A stretch of 64,000 nucleotides of DNA from Ruegeria arenilitoris (GCF_013035425.1 NZ_WQHX01000005.1:186001-250000), one strand, 5' to 3'; shown: positions 19,000 to 27,841, counted from the first letter of the stretch. Numbers and translations: made by a program. The notes: generated by a model not told the origin, from the letters alone.

Positions 19000-19018
19000 T
19001 GTTTTTCTCCTCCAAGAA

Positions 19019-19044
19019 TTAACTGCTTTTTTCTGTACAGTTAA
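19019..19044. repeat. Inverted repeat before the DUF1127 pair
   Basis: TTAACTG (19019-19025) and CAGTTAA (19038-19044) are perfect inverted arms around a 12-base T-rich centre, just upstream of the ribosome site of the first DUF1127 gene. It may be an operator or a 5' UTR hairpin. Confidence 0.4.
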
Positions 19045-19168
19045 AATAAAGGAGCACTGCCTTAACGACGCCAAAACGACTCATTAAGCTATGTTAATGA
19101 AAGTCTGCATCGTAAGAATTGCGGGTTTGGGCGGCCAGTTGGCACAATTCAACTCATGCAATCCGCGA

Positions 19169-20248
19169 TTAGCCTGGGTCTTCGGTTTCAAGTAAGTTTC
19201 TGATCAGGAACTGCGCCGCCGGTGGAGTTTCGTCCGATGCAAGCAACGCCTCGAAAGTCGAATTCAGTGTGTCGTCTTCCCAAACATTCACCGCAGCCGC
19301 TATCCAGACAACTGACGCAGGATCATCTTCCAGTGTTTGCTTGAAGACTTCAGAGATTTGTTCTCGATGCTCCGGTGCCACAGCTCCTGCATCGGCAAGC
19401 GCGCGGATCAAAGCTTTCAGATCGTCCTGCGTTCCATAATTTTCCGCGATCGCGTTTCCAATTTGGGCGACAGCCTTTGACCCATCTGCTTCTATTCCGG
19501 CAACGGCCCATTCCCGAAGGCTTAATCCTCCGGTTTTTAAAGAGGATGAGTATTGGGATCGAACAAACTCTCGCGCTTGCGAATCTTTCTGTAACCCAAG
19601 CAAACGGATTGCAGCAGGTGCATAAGCATAACGCCCAACGGTTCGCAGATCCTGCCGCAGCACGTCAGTTGAAACAGTTATCCCCAGTTCACGCACAATG
19701 GGATAAGGAGCGCGGTGAATTTCTAACAGCGCAGTATCGCGTAACACCCGGTCGTGATGTTCCAGAAAATGGGTAAAGAATTCGATGCGGTCCCGCGAGT
19801 CGCTCTGTCCAATGCCCCAGCTTTGCCCACTTGAGCGGACCTGGCTCAAAAATTCTGCACGTTCAGGAGTGACCAAAAAGGCTTTAGACCACTCAGCTGA
19901 AAGGCCTCGTCCTGTTTTGTCCACCAAAGAGGATCCATAAATCATTAAAACTCTTCGGTTCGGATCAGCGCGAAAAGCTGCACGTGTCGAGCTATCCACC
20001 AAAAATGGAATTTCCGGTGCCCTCGCAAGTTGGTCGGATGTTCCTTTCAAGACTTTCACGGGAACAAACTTAAATGGATTGTCAGGAGACGGAGCGGCAA
20101 GAACGATCACGCGCGACGACAAAATGCGATCTGCCAGAGAGTATTCCGGCAATGTTACGCAAACCCCGCAAGCAAGTGAAGGCCTAGGCGCCAAGAACCC
20201 AACCAGAACAATTCCGCAGATTATTACCAACTGCAATGTGCGAAGCAT
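19169..20248 (-). CDS. Secreted protein of unknown function
   Basis: A 359-residue protein that I do not recognise. An N-terminal signal peptide is clear: LRTLQLVIICGIVLVGFLA followed by a likely cut after A26 (PSLA/CGVC), leaving two cysteines (27, 30) at the mature N-terminus. The C-terminal 200 residues are helical with alanine-rich repeats resembling HEAT-like packing. The protein should be periplasmic. ATG 20248 has only a weak ribosome site. It stands alone between the DUF1127 pair and the DUF3775 gene. Confidence 0.65.
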   Translation of the reverse strand: MLRTLQLVIICGIVLVGFLAPRPSLACGVCVTLPEYSLADRILSSRVIVLAAPSPDNPFKFVPVKVLKGTSDQLARAPEIPFLVDSSTRAAFRADPNRRVLMIYGSSLVDKTGRGLSAEWSKAFLVTPERAEFLSQVRSSGQSWGIGQSDSRDRIEFFTHFLEHHDRVLRDTALLEIHRAPYPIVRELGITVSTDVLRQDLRTVGRYAYAPAAIRLLGLQKDSQAREFVRSQYSSSLKTGGLSLREWAVAGIEADGSKAVAQIGNAIAENYGTQDDLKALIRALADAGAVAPEHREQISEVFKQTLEDDPASVVWIAAAVNVWEDDTLNSTFEALLASDETPPAAQFLIRNLLETEDPG

Positions 20249-20390
20249 AAATCTGCTCTATCCAAAACGCAGCCTGATAGCTACAGGCCGATCACATGAT
20301 CCTGTGCCAGCTTACACAAAAACTAAGAGTTCTGCGACATGTTACAGGTTCATCCCTATTGGATGCTCCCCTTGAACAGCAGAATGGTTT

Positions 20391-20708
20391 TCACATGAGA
20401 TCGTTTTCCACGTCTTCCGCCGAAATTCCCAGCGCATCCAGCCCGTTTTCCAAGTGGTCAGACAAGTGTGGAGTCCCGATCAAGTAGTCGGCACAGGGGG
20501 TCGAGGCCTCGGTCTTAGCGGTCACAATGGCCTCAGCCAGATCTTCGGCAAAAAAACTTTCACGGCCAATCCACATTATTGCGACCAGCTCTGCTTGTTC
20601 ATCCTCACTCATTCGGTCAACAAAAGCACGCAACTCGCCTTCTGCACGTTCCAGTTCTCGCCCCATCATCGCAACTTGGGCGACTTTTCTAGCCGAAATC
20701 TCCAGCAT
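20391..20708 (-). CDS. DUF3775 domain protein
   Basis: A 105-residue acidic cytosolic protein of the DUF3775 family, identified by ISARKVAQVAMMGRE at the start and EQAELVAIMWIGRESF near residue 40. Function unknown. ATG 20708 has AGGAG about nine bases upstream; the frame could extend to ATG 20738 or TTG 20741, but the conserved region starts at 20708. It lies upstream of no obvious partner. Confidence 0.7.
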   Translation of the reverse strand: MLEISARKVAQVAMMGRELERAEGELRAFVDRMSEDEQAELVAIMWIGRESFFAEDLAEAIVTAKTEASTPCADYLIGTPHLSDHLENGLDALGISAEDVENDLM

Positions 20709-20792
20709 ATGACCAACTCCTGTGTCCGCGGTTTCCATCAATCAAAACCACCATCTCAGGCTTGCGTCTTTGATCTTGAGCAAACTAAACCC

Positions 20793-21566
20793 CTATTGCT
20801 CGCGTGGGCGAGAGATTGGGCAGGAAGGTACGGGTTCTGAACGAAACGGCCGGAATCGGGCATTTTTAAACCAGAGCTTGGCGGCCTGCCAAACTATTAG
20901 CGCAAAAACCCGCCTTGCGCCAAACGGGCGTCGGACCAAAGCCCAAAGTATTGTGCGATTTGTCAGCAAATTTCGGGGCCCGGTGAGGGTCGCGATAAGA
21001 CCACCGTTTTCCCGCGTGTAATCTATCCACACGCCTACCCTTTCCAAACGATAGTCAAACCGAAAAGTGTATACACCTTCGATCTTTTGAAACGGTGAGA
21101 CATGCATCAGCTTTTTAGCGACGATGCGATCCGAAGGCTGAATTAGCGAAAGGTCTGGTTTGTGACATAGATAGCTGTGGCGGGTTCCGTAGGTATTCGT
21201 GACTTCGGCCACAACGGCGTATAGACCGTCATTATGATCGAAACAGAACCAGAAACTGACCGGGTTAAAAACGTGAGCCAAAACACGCGGTTGCGTTAGC
21301 AACACAATCCGAGCGGGCTGGGGAAACTGCAATTCATCAAACCGGTTCCGCAGCCACGCGGCCCCGGTGCCTTTGCCCGGATCGCCACCATGATCGCGAT
21401 CCCGCCAGTTTGTAATATTTGCCTTGTTGACGGAAAATAAAAACGGCGTTCTCGGCTGACCTTCTGGGTCGAATAGGATGTAGTCCACGGAATAACGAAA
21501 GGAGTTTTTAATTGAACCCTTTCGGCCGTGATAAGTATGGCCAGATATATGCTCTATTTCGTTCAT
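20793..21566 (-). CDS. DUF1365 domain protein
   Basis: A 257-residue protein of the DUF1365 family, seen in HTYHGRKGSIKNSFRYSVDY at the N-terminus, the LLTQPRVLAHVFNPVSFWFCFD core and HVSPFQKIEGVYTF. In many proteobacteria the gene sits with an FAD-dependent oxidoreductase and a cyclopropane-fatty-acid-synthase homologue under control of RpoE/ChrR; only DUF1365 is present here, divergent from rpoE. A role in membrane lipid modification under photo-oxidative stress is inferred from that known association. ATG 21566 is chosen from the family N-terminus; ATG 21632 is an alternative and neither has a strong ribosome site. Confidence 0.8.
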   Translation of the reverse strand: MNEIEHISGHTYHGRKGSIKNSFRYSVDYILFDPEGQPRTPFLFSVNKANITNWRDRDHGGDPGKGTGAAWLRNRFDELQFPQPARIVLLTQPRVLAHVFNPVSFWFCFDHNDGLYAVVAEVTNTYGTRHSYLCHKPDLSLIQPSDRIVAKKLMHVSPFQKIEGVYTFRFDYRLERVGVWIDYTRENGGLIATLTGPRNLLTNRTILWALVRRPFGARRVFALIVWQAAKLWFKNARFRPFRSEPVPSCPISRPREQ

Positions 21567-21681
21567 GTAGTTTCGATTTTCGTTCTGACCGTAACCTGCT
21601 AAAAATACAGAATATTCCGTATAGTGTTTCATACAGTTGTACGAAGTTTAGCGCAGTGTGGATTAAAACAATTAAATAAAG

Positions 21682-21711
21682 TGATCCGACTTGGGCTGCG
21701 GCGCGTAATGT
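21682..21711 (+). promoter_or_regulatory. RpoE-type promoter of rpoE-chrR
   Basis: TGATCC (21682-21687), an 18-bp spacer and TAATGT (21706-21711) match the known Rhodobacter RpoE promoter pattern, TGATCC near -35 and TAA-type -10. This implies autoregulation of the operon. Transcription would begin near 21718, past the ATG at 21716, which argues for a downstream rpoE start. Confidence 0.65.
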
Positions 21712-21814
21712 GATTATGTTTACCGAAACTGATATCGCGACCTTGGACACACCGTCGGCTGAGCCTGATTTTGTGCCATCCAAGTTCGCGCCGAAAAGTG
21801 TCAGGGGCAAGTCG

Positions 21815-22372
21815 GTGAACGGATCGAACAACAGCTGCGATGTCCGGCAAGAGTGGGTTCTCCACGTTAGACGCATTCGGGACGAAAAAGATCAGTTGGC
21901 TTTCGCCGAATTGTTCCGACACTTTGCCCCAAGGGTGAAGGCGTTTCTGATTAAGTCAGGGTCGGACGCAACTACGGCGGAAGAATGCGCGCAAGAAGTA
22001 ATGGCGACGTTGTGGCATAAGGCCCATCTGTTCGACCCGTCCCGAGCAACGGTTGCAACATGGGTGTTCACGATCGCCCGTAACAAGCGCATTGATGTCC
22101 TGCGCAAACAACGCCGTCCTGAACCCGAAGATCTGGGTTGGGGCCCCGAGGCGGAACCTGATCAGGACGATGTGATCGCGCTTCAACAGGAAACCGCGCA
22201 GCTGCGTGACGCTATGGCGGCGCTTCCGGATGCGCAAAGAGAGCTGATCCAGAAGGCTTATTTTGGAGACCTGAGTCACCGCGAGATTGCGTCGCAGACA
22301 GGGTTGCCTTTGGGAACTATCAAATCACGTATAAGGCTGGCGCTGGACCGCTTGCGCCATGCGATGAATTGA
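21815..22372 (+). CDS. rpoE: ECF sigma factor RpoE (singlet-oxygen type)
   Basis: Group IV sigma factor held inactive by ChrR and released by singlet oxygen in Rhodobacter. Region 2 shows LFRHFAPRVKAFL, EECAQEVMATLWHKAHLFDP and ATWVFTIARNKRIDVLRK; region 4 shows LSHREIASQTGLPLGTIKSRIRLALDRLR. The frame opens at GTG 21710 or ATG 21716, but those have no ribosome site and sit at the predicted transcription start. GTG 21815 has AGGGG six bases upstream and gives 185 residues, the family length. chrR starts two bases after the stop. Confidence 0.88.
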   Translation: MNGSNNSCDVRQEWVLHVRRIRDEKDQLAFAELFRHFAPRVKAFLIKSGSDATTAEECAQEVMATLWHKAHLFDPSRATVATWVFTIARNKRIDVLRKQRRPEPEDLGWGPEAEPDQDDVIALQQETAQLRDAMAALPDAQRELIQKAYFGDLSHREIASQTGLPLGTIKSRIRLALDRLRHAMN

Positions 22373-22373
22373 G

Positions 22374-23033
22374 ATGAATGAGATGAGTAAGGATATAAAA
22401 CATCACCTGACCGACGACCTGCTGATGGCATATGCAGCAGGATCTCTACCCGAGGCTTTCGACTTGATGGTCGCTACGCATTTGTCGTTGTGTGACCATT
22501 GCCGTGCGCAGGCAGAAAGTTTTGACGCCGTCGGTGGGTTCGTTCTAGACGACCACGAGATGCCTCTGCAAATGGGTGAGGAGTCTCTGACTGCAACTAT
22601 GGCACTAATTGCCAAAGGTGAACCGACACCCAAAACTGTTCGGCCATCTTGCTCCGTCTTGCCGACTCCGCTTCAGGAATATGTCGGCGGTGATGTCAGC
22701 GCGATCCGCTGGAAATCAATTGGTATGGGAGTGAAACAGGCAATTTTGCCGACAACGCGCGAGGCGACTGCGCGCCTATTGTTCATTCCCGCAGGGGCCG
22801 CGGTACCTGATCACGGTCATAACGGCATGGAACTTACCATGGTTTTGCAAGGCGCGTTCTCGGATGAGGTGGACCATTTTGCGCGCGGTGACGTTGAGAT
22901 TGCGGACGAAGATCTGGAACACACGCCTGTTGCGGATATGTCAGAAGATTGCATTTGCCTAGCCGTGACAGATGCGCCACTTAGGTTCAACAAGCTGATG
23001 CCGCGTCTGTTCCAGCCATTCCTACGGATCTGA
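22374..23033 (+). CDS. chrR: Zinc-binding anti-sigma factor ChrR (cupin type)
   Basis: Partner of RpoE, 219 residues. The N-terminal ZAS domain carries zinc ligands equivalent to those known in ChrR: from the second ATG (22383) they are H8, H33, C37 and C40 (HLSLCDHC). The C-terminal cupin domain keeps DHGHNGMELTMVLQG (His-x-His-x3-Glu) and a later EHTP histidine, needed in Rhodobacter for the singlet-oxygen response. ATG 22374 follows the rpoE stop after one base, so the two proteins should be made in step. Confidence 0.92.
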   Translation: MNEMSKDIKHHLTDDLLMAYAAGSLPEAFDLMVATHLSLCDHCRAQAESFDAVGGFVLDDHEMPLQMGEESLTATMALIAKGEPTPKTVRPSCSVLPTPLQEYVGGDVSAIRWKSIGMGVKQAILPTTREATARLLFIPAGAAVPDHGHNGMELTMVLQGAFSDEVDHFARGDVEIADEDLEHTPVADMSEDCICLAVTDAPLRFNKLMPRLFQPFLRI

Positions 23034-23070
23034 CGTTCATGTCCGGATCGAGTCAAAGAGGTTGCTAAGT

Positions 23071-23472
23071 GTGAAGTGGTTATGCGCAGCGATTGTCTTT
23101 TCGACCATAGGAGCGTTGGCACAAGCCCAGTCTACCGCTGAGGTAAAGTTTCAACCTGGCAACTACGGCACAATGGTCAACGGCACGATCACCGGGAACG
23201 AGTATTTCGACTATACGTTGGGCGCAAAAGCCGGCCAGGAGATGTTTGCTGAACTTAGCGTCAGCGACACTAACGGAAATGGCGTTATCTATTTCAATAT
23301 CTTGCCACCTGGCAGCGATGGGACCGCGATATATATTGGCTCAATTGATGGAAATACTGCCCGGATCAATCTGCCCGAAGACGGGGACTATACGATTCGC
23401 GTTTATCTTATGGGCAACGACCGGGACACTGGGAAAACGGTCGGCTACAATCTGGACCTGTCGATTCAATAG
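23071..23472 (+). CDS. Secreted protein resembling a g-type lysozyme inhibitor (PliG-like)
   Basis: A 133-residue exported protein. The signal peptide is KWLCAAIVFSTIGALAQAQ with a likely AQA cut. The mature beta-rich part, with NGTITGNEYFDYTLGAKAGQ, ELSV near the middle, LPEDGDYTIRVYLM and YNLDLSI at the end, follows the pattern of PliG periplasmic lysozyme inhibitors. This is a fold-level resemblance seen by eye; other small periplasmic beta domains are possible. GTG 23071 has AGAGG nine bases upstream. It lies 37 bp after chrR and is likely part of the RpoE transcript. Confidence 0.6.
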   Translation: MKWLCAAIVFSTIGALAQAQSTAEVKFQPGNYGTMVNGTITGNEYFDYTLGAKAGQEMFAELSVSDTNGNGVIYFNILPPGSDGTAIYIGSIDGNTARINLPEDGDYTIRVYLMGNDRDTGKTVGYNLDLSIQ

Positions 23473-23475
23473 AGT

Positions 23476-24714
23476 TTAAACTTCGGTTTTGCCTAACGGG
23501 ACAACGTTGTTGTGATCCTCTGGAACCAGTTCTTCAAAATCAAAATTGTCTAGCCGCTGTGCCCGTCGTCCGGCCTTTTCGGCGCTGATCTTGATGTCCG
23601 AGATATCTTTGGCCGCCTGCCCAAAATGTCGATCCAGATTTGTGACGCGTTCACCTAGACGTTCAACATCTTTGTGCAACATCCCCAGCTCTTTTCGGAT
23701 CGCACCAGCCTGTTCGCGCATCCGCGCATCCTTGAGAATTGCACGCATCGTATTCAATGTAGCCATGCATGTGGTGGGAGAGACAATCCAGACGCGTTTT
23801 GAAAAACTCTCCTGCACCAGTTCGGGGAACTTGGCATGCAGTTCCGCGTAAACCGCTTCTGATGGCAAAAACATCAGCGCACCATCGGCCGTTTCGCCGT
23901 CCAGAATATATTTTTCTGATATGTCGGTAATATGTTTTCGGACCGTGGTCCTAAACATTTGTACAGCCGACTTAAATTCAGCGTCGCTAGAGGACCCGAT
24001 CAAAGCCTCATAAGCTTCCAATGGGAATTTGCTGTCGATCACGATTGGGCCCGGCGGATTGGGCAGATTGATCAGGCAATCAGCCCGGCGGCCATTTGAA
24101 AGCGTCGCCTGTAACCGGAAACTATCTGCAGGCAGCGCCTTGGAAACGATGTCATTCAATTGAATCTCGCCAAACGCGCCACGGGTTTGCTTGTTGGAGA
24201 GGATGTCTTGCAAAGACAAAACATCGCCGGACAACTTAGTTATATTGTCTTGTGCCTTATCGATGGCGGCCAGTCGTTCCTGCAACTGGGTCAGGGAGGT
24301 TGCAGTCTGTTTTGACGATCCGTGCAACGATTCCTTCATACGCTCTTGCATTTCGGCAAGAGCCCGGGTGGATTTCATCGCGTTGTCCGCCAGCCGATCG
24401 TTCATCTGTTGCTGTACGGAGGAAAGCCGCGCCTCCACCGTTTGGATCACCTGAACCTGTGCGGTAGCCTGAGTGTCCGAAACATGCTGCAATCCACCGC
24501 GCAGTTGTTCCTGCCCTTGCCCCAATTGCTGTACGTGCTGCCCTAATTGTACCATCTGACGGGTAAGCGGTTCAATGTTTCTGGCCGAACGGTTCGCAGC
24601 ACGCAGCGCCAGAAAAAGCAAAACAAGAATCAAAAATGTCACCGCAACACCAATCAGGGAGGCCATTACCATTGGGTCATTCAATGAGTATTCGGTGCCT
24701 GCGATTTCAATCAT
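23476..24714 (-). CDS. rmuC: DNA recombination protein RmuC
   Basis: A 412-residue RmuC-family protein: one N-terminal membrane helix (about 13-33), a long coiled coil rich in Gln (about 40-170), then the nuclease-like RmuC domain with GAFGEIQLNDIV, RRADCLINLP and VIDSKFPLEAYEAL. It limits DNA inversion at short repeats in Escherichia coli. The stop lies three bases from the end of the convergent PliG-like gene. mutL, also a genome-stability gene, is upstream on the same strand 52 bp away. Confidence 0.93.
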   Translation of the reverse strand: MIEIAGTEYSLNDPMVMASLIGVAVTFLILVLLFLALRAANRSARNIEPLTRQMVQLGQHVQQLGQGQEQLRGGLQHVSDTQATAQVQVIQTVEARLSSVQQQMNDRLADNAMKSTRALAEMQERMKESLHGSSKQTATSLTQLQERLAAIDKAQDNITKLSGDVLSLQDILSNKQTRGAFGEIQLNDIVSKALPADSFRLQATLSNGRRADCLINLPNPPGPIVIDSKFPLEAYEALIGSSSDAEFKSAVQMFRTTVRKHITDISEKYILDGETADGALMFLPSEAVYAELHAKFPELVQESFSKRVWIVSPTTCMATLNTMRAILKDARMREQAGAIRKELGMLHKDVERLGERVTNLDRHFGQAAKDISDIKISAEKAGRRAQRLDNFDFEELVPEDHNNVVPLGKTEV

Positions 24715-24766
24715 CTCTACTCGTGTGTTCTTGTTTTATTCTTCATAGCCCTACCAGGCATTTAGA

Positions 24767-26617
24767 TCAACTGCGCCCGAACAGCCTCTCGATATCGCTC
24801 AGCTTAAGTTCCACATAGGTCGGACGACCATGATTGCACTGGCCCGAGTGCGGCGTCGCCTCCATCTCACGGAGAAGTGCGTTCATTTCTTCGGCCCGCA
24901 TCCTGCGGCCAGATCTAACAGAACCGTGGCATGCAACCCGGCTAAGGATCGCCTCGATCCGAGCCTGCACCGCTTGACTTTCGCCCTGATCAGCCAGCTC
25001 ATCCAAGATGTCTAGAACCATCGCACGGGCGTTGACCTCCCCAAGTACGGCTGGTGTCTCACGCACTGCAATCGCCCCGCCGCCAAAAGGCTCAAGCGTC
25101 AGACCAAAACGCGCAAGGTCATCGGCCACAGCCAAAAGCCGGGCGCAGTCAGCCTCTGACAGCTCAACAATCTCGGGTATCAGCAAGGCCTGCGCGGTAA
25201 CACCATTTTCGGCCATCTGACGTTTGAGTTTCTCATAAACCAGTCTTTCATGGGCCGCATGTTGATCGACGATCACCATACCGTTGGCTGTCTGCGCTAT
25301 AATATAATTTTCATGGACTTGCCCGCGCGCTGCACCTAATGGCAAATCCTCTGTGGGTTCATGAACTTCAGGATCGCCTACCGGCTCGACAACTCTTCCA
25401 CTGTAGTCGCGGGATAATTCAGCGAATCCTGATTCCTGCGCTTGATAAGCAACCTGTCGCGCCGCCGGGAGTGTTCTGTCCATCTGGTAGACCCTAGCCG
25501 GATTAGACGGTATTGGTTCCGGCCGCATGGCACCCAGTGTTGCCGTGGCCACCGTCGAAGACGCGCGATGTCCGGCCTCGGCCAATGCATGGCGCAGGGC
25601 CGAGACGATAAGACCGCGCGCAATACCCGGATCACGAAACCGCACTTCGGATTTTGCCGGGTGCACGTTCACATCCACTAAGGTTGGGTCACATTCAACA
25701 AACAACGCTGCAGCAGGATGACGGTCGCGGCTAAGAAAATCGAAATAGGCTGCCCGCAATGCCCCGGTCAGCATCTTGTCACGCACGGGTCGCCCATTGA
25801 CGAAAAGATACTGGGCAACTGCAGCACCGCGGGAATAAGTTGGTAGTGCGGCGTAACCATACAACCTGATACCTTCGCGCGTTGCATCAATTCGCAAGGC
25901 GTTCTCGGCAAATTCTCCGCCCAGAATGCGCGCAAGGCGGTTGTGCAACGCGTCGAATAGATCACCGTTCTCGCGGTCCACGCGAAATACCGCTCTTCCC
26001 GGGCCTCCGCCCGAAACGTCGCGCAAAGTGAACGCAACGGCAGGCTCGGCCATCGCAAGGCGTTTGACAGTATCGGTGATCGCCTGCCCTTCGGCTCGGT
26101 CGGTGCGCATAAATTTCAAACGTGCGGGCGTCGCAAAAAACAGGTCACGCAACTCGACCACTGTGCCCGAGCGCAGCGCTGCAGGTTTTATCGCTTCCAT
26201 ACTGCCGCCTGCAACGTGGATCGAGGCCGCCTCTTCTCCTTCGATACGGCTGGTTATTGTCAGGCGGCCAACGGCCCCAATAGAAGGCAATGCCTCTCCC
26301 CGAAAACCAAACGTATGGATGTTCAACAGGTCTGATCCGTCGATCTTTGAAGTAGCGTGCCGGGACAGGGCCAGCGATAAGTCCCTACCCGCGATTCCGC
26401 ACCCATTGTCCGTGACGCGAATCAGCGTCTTGCCCCCATCGGCGATATCGATGGCAACGCGGTCGGCACCTGCATCCAGAGCGTTTTCTACCAACTCTTT
26501 GACTGCCGAAGCAGGACGTTCGACAACTTCGCCTGCTGCAATTCGGTTTATTGCAGTATCGTCAAGCTGTCGTATCACTGGGCGGTTATCGTTGATATTG
26601 GGGTTAGTTTGCGCCAT
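24767..26617 (-). CDS. mutL: DNA mismatch repair protein MutL
   Basis: A 616-residue mismatch-repair ATPase. GHKL motifs are ELVENALDAGADR near residue 43, DNGCGI, and GFRGEALPSIGAV. The C-terminal domain contains the endonuclease motif DQHAAHERLVYE starting at D451, plus ACHGSVRSGRRM and GQCNHGRPT, so this is the nicking type used by bacteria without MutH. ATG 26617 begins the conserved N-terminal extension; the ribosome site is weak. A large inverted repeat lies about 85 bp upstream. Confidence 0.96.
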   Translation of the reverse strand: MAQTNPNINDNRPVIRQLDDTAINRIAAGEVVERPASAVKELVENALDAGADRVAIDIADGGKTLIRVTDNGCGIAGRDLSLALSRHATSKIDGSDLLNIHTFGFRGEALPSIGAVGRLTITSRIEGEEAASIHVAGGSMEAIKPAALRSGTVVELRDLFFATPARLKFMRTDRAEGQAITDTVKRLAMAEPAVAFTLRDVSGGGPGRAVFRVDRENGDLFDALHNRLARILGGEFAENALRIDATREGIRLYGYAALPTYSRGAAVAQYLFVNGRPVRDKMLTGALRAAYFDFLSRDRHPAAALFVECDPTLVDVNVHPAKSEVRFRDPGIARGLIVSALRHALAEAGHRASSTVATATLGAMRPEPIPSNPARVYQMDRTLPAARQVAYQAQESGFAELSRDYSGRVVEPVGDPEVHEPTEDLPLGAARGQVHENYIIAQTANGMVIVDQHAAHERLVYEKLKRQMAENGVTAQALLIPEIVELSEADCARLLAVADDLARFGLTLEPFGGGAIAVRETPAVLGEVNARAMVLDILDELADQGESQAVQARIEAILSRVACHGSVRSGRRMRAEEMNALLREMEATPHSGQCNHGRPTYVELKLSDIERLFGRS

Positions 26618-26701
26618 ACCCCAAGACCTAGCATATCAGAACGCGATTCTGCCACAGGTTTGAGCGGACGTTTTTACGAAACAAAGGCGCCAAAACGAAA
26701 A

Positions 26702-26763
26702 TGTCCGGCCTTTGTGATCACTTCGACAAGGGGGAAGCGAATGTGATCACAAAAAGCCGGACA
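26702..26763. repeat. 62-bp inverted repeat built from smaller palindromes
   Basis: The arms TGTCCGGC-CTTT-GTGATCAC and GTGATCAC-AAAAA-GCCGGACA are complementary except for one base in the linker, and the loop ends TTCG and CGAA add more pairs. GTGATCAC is itself palindromic. On the minus strand it lies 149 bp past the metal transporter operon and is followed by TTTTCGTTTT, so it may be a terminator; it could also be a small mobile or protein-binding repeat. Confidence 0.6.
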
Positions 26764-26911
26764 ATTCAACGTGAGTGGTGGTCATCCCGTTAACAATTTA
26801 AATTCATCTATCATGAGATTCGAAATAAATCTTATTAATAATTAGTTATTGTTTGTGTTTGGCGAAGTTCAGCCTAAACCACAGCATTGGATTTGGCGTG
26901 AATATGCCGAG

Positions 26912-27841
26912 CTAATTACTGTTTGGCGCCCCTGATCTAGTTCTGCACGGACCGAAAATTGCGCAGATCATCAAAATCAATCCTGAAACCGTCGCAATCA
27001 TGCCAGCCGCGCTGACCGCATCAAGACCGCCAAGCCAAAGCGGCCCGTATCCCGCAAGCACATAACCTAAAACTGCTGAAACGGTGGCAAAAAAAACGCT
27101 CCAAACGACCTGTGTCTCCAGACGGTTTGTCATCATCCTCGCCGCAGCAGGTGGGCATATAAACATCGCAATTACGATAATTGACCCAACGGCATCAAAT
27201 GCCGCGACGGCGGCAATAGCGGCAGCTATAACCAGCGCCAGACCTAATCGCCCGGTTCGAATCCCTATCGTACGGGCGAAACCTTCGTCAAAGGTCGATA
27301 TCTTGAGCGGGCGCCAAAATATCCATGTGAACAGAGCCACTCCAAGAAGCGTTATAGCGATACGAGGAAGTTCCGGTGGCAACCCCGCTAGCGCCTGAGG
27401 GTCCAATACGGATTGCCATCCTGTTGCGTCCAACCAAATCAAACTTTCCAGATTGCCATACAACGCATGTTCGACATCCAAGTGCACGGTTGACGTGTCG
27501 GTCTGTTCCAGCAGTAAAACGCCTGCAGCAAACATTGAGGTAAAGACTACACCCATGGCCGCGCCGGGTTCTATCTTGCCCAATCTACGGATCGCTTCAA
27601 TCATCACAACCGACACAATGGCGGCGCCTGCGGCACCCAACATCATTGGCCATGTCGAAATCGCACCCGTCAACAAAAAGCCCACGACGATCCCCGGCAA
27701 AACAACATGGCTGATGGCGTCACCAATCAGCGCCTGTTTTCGCAATACCAGAAAATTTCCCGGTAACGCGCAAGCGATTGCCGAAAATGTGCCTATAAGC
27801 AAAGGTGTAAGGGAAAGGGTTACGAATTCTTCTCCGTTCAT
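26912..27841 (-). CDS. Metal ABC transporter permease (Sit/Tro D subunit type)
   Basis: A 309-residue membrane protein of the ABC-3 permease family with about eight hydrophobic segments. It keeps the family loop LVLRKQALIGDAISHVVLPGI near residue 30 and the EGFARTIGIRTG cytoplasmic coupling region near 188. It would form the channel for manganese, zinc or iron together with the preceding permease. The gene starts inside the stop of that permease (ATGA overlap), and it is the last gene of the four-gene operon. Confidence 0.9.
   Translation of the reverse strand: MNGEEFVTLSLTPLLIGTFSAIACALPGNFLVLRKQALIGDAISHVVLPGIVVGFLLTGAISTWPMMLGAAGAAIVSVVMIEAIRRLGKIEPGAAMGVVFTSMFAAGVLLLEQTDTSTVHLDVEHALYGNLESLIWLDATGWQSVLDPQALAGLPPELPRIAITLLGVALFTWIFWRPLKISTFDEGFARTIGIRTGRLGLALVIAAAIAAVAAFDAVGSIIVIAMFICPPAAARMMTNRLETQVVWSVFFATVSAVLGYVLAGYGPLWLGGLDAVSAAGMIATVSGLILMICAIFGPCRTRSGAPNSN

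Noticed and set aside
21710-21815. rpoE starting at GTG 21710 or ATG 21716
   Set aside because: No ribosome site, and the RpoE-type -10 element overlaps these codons.
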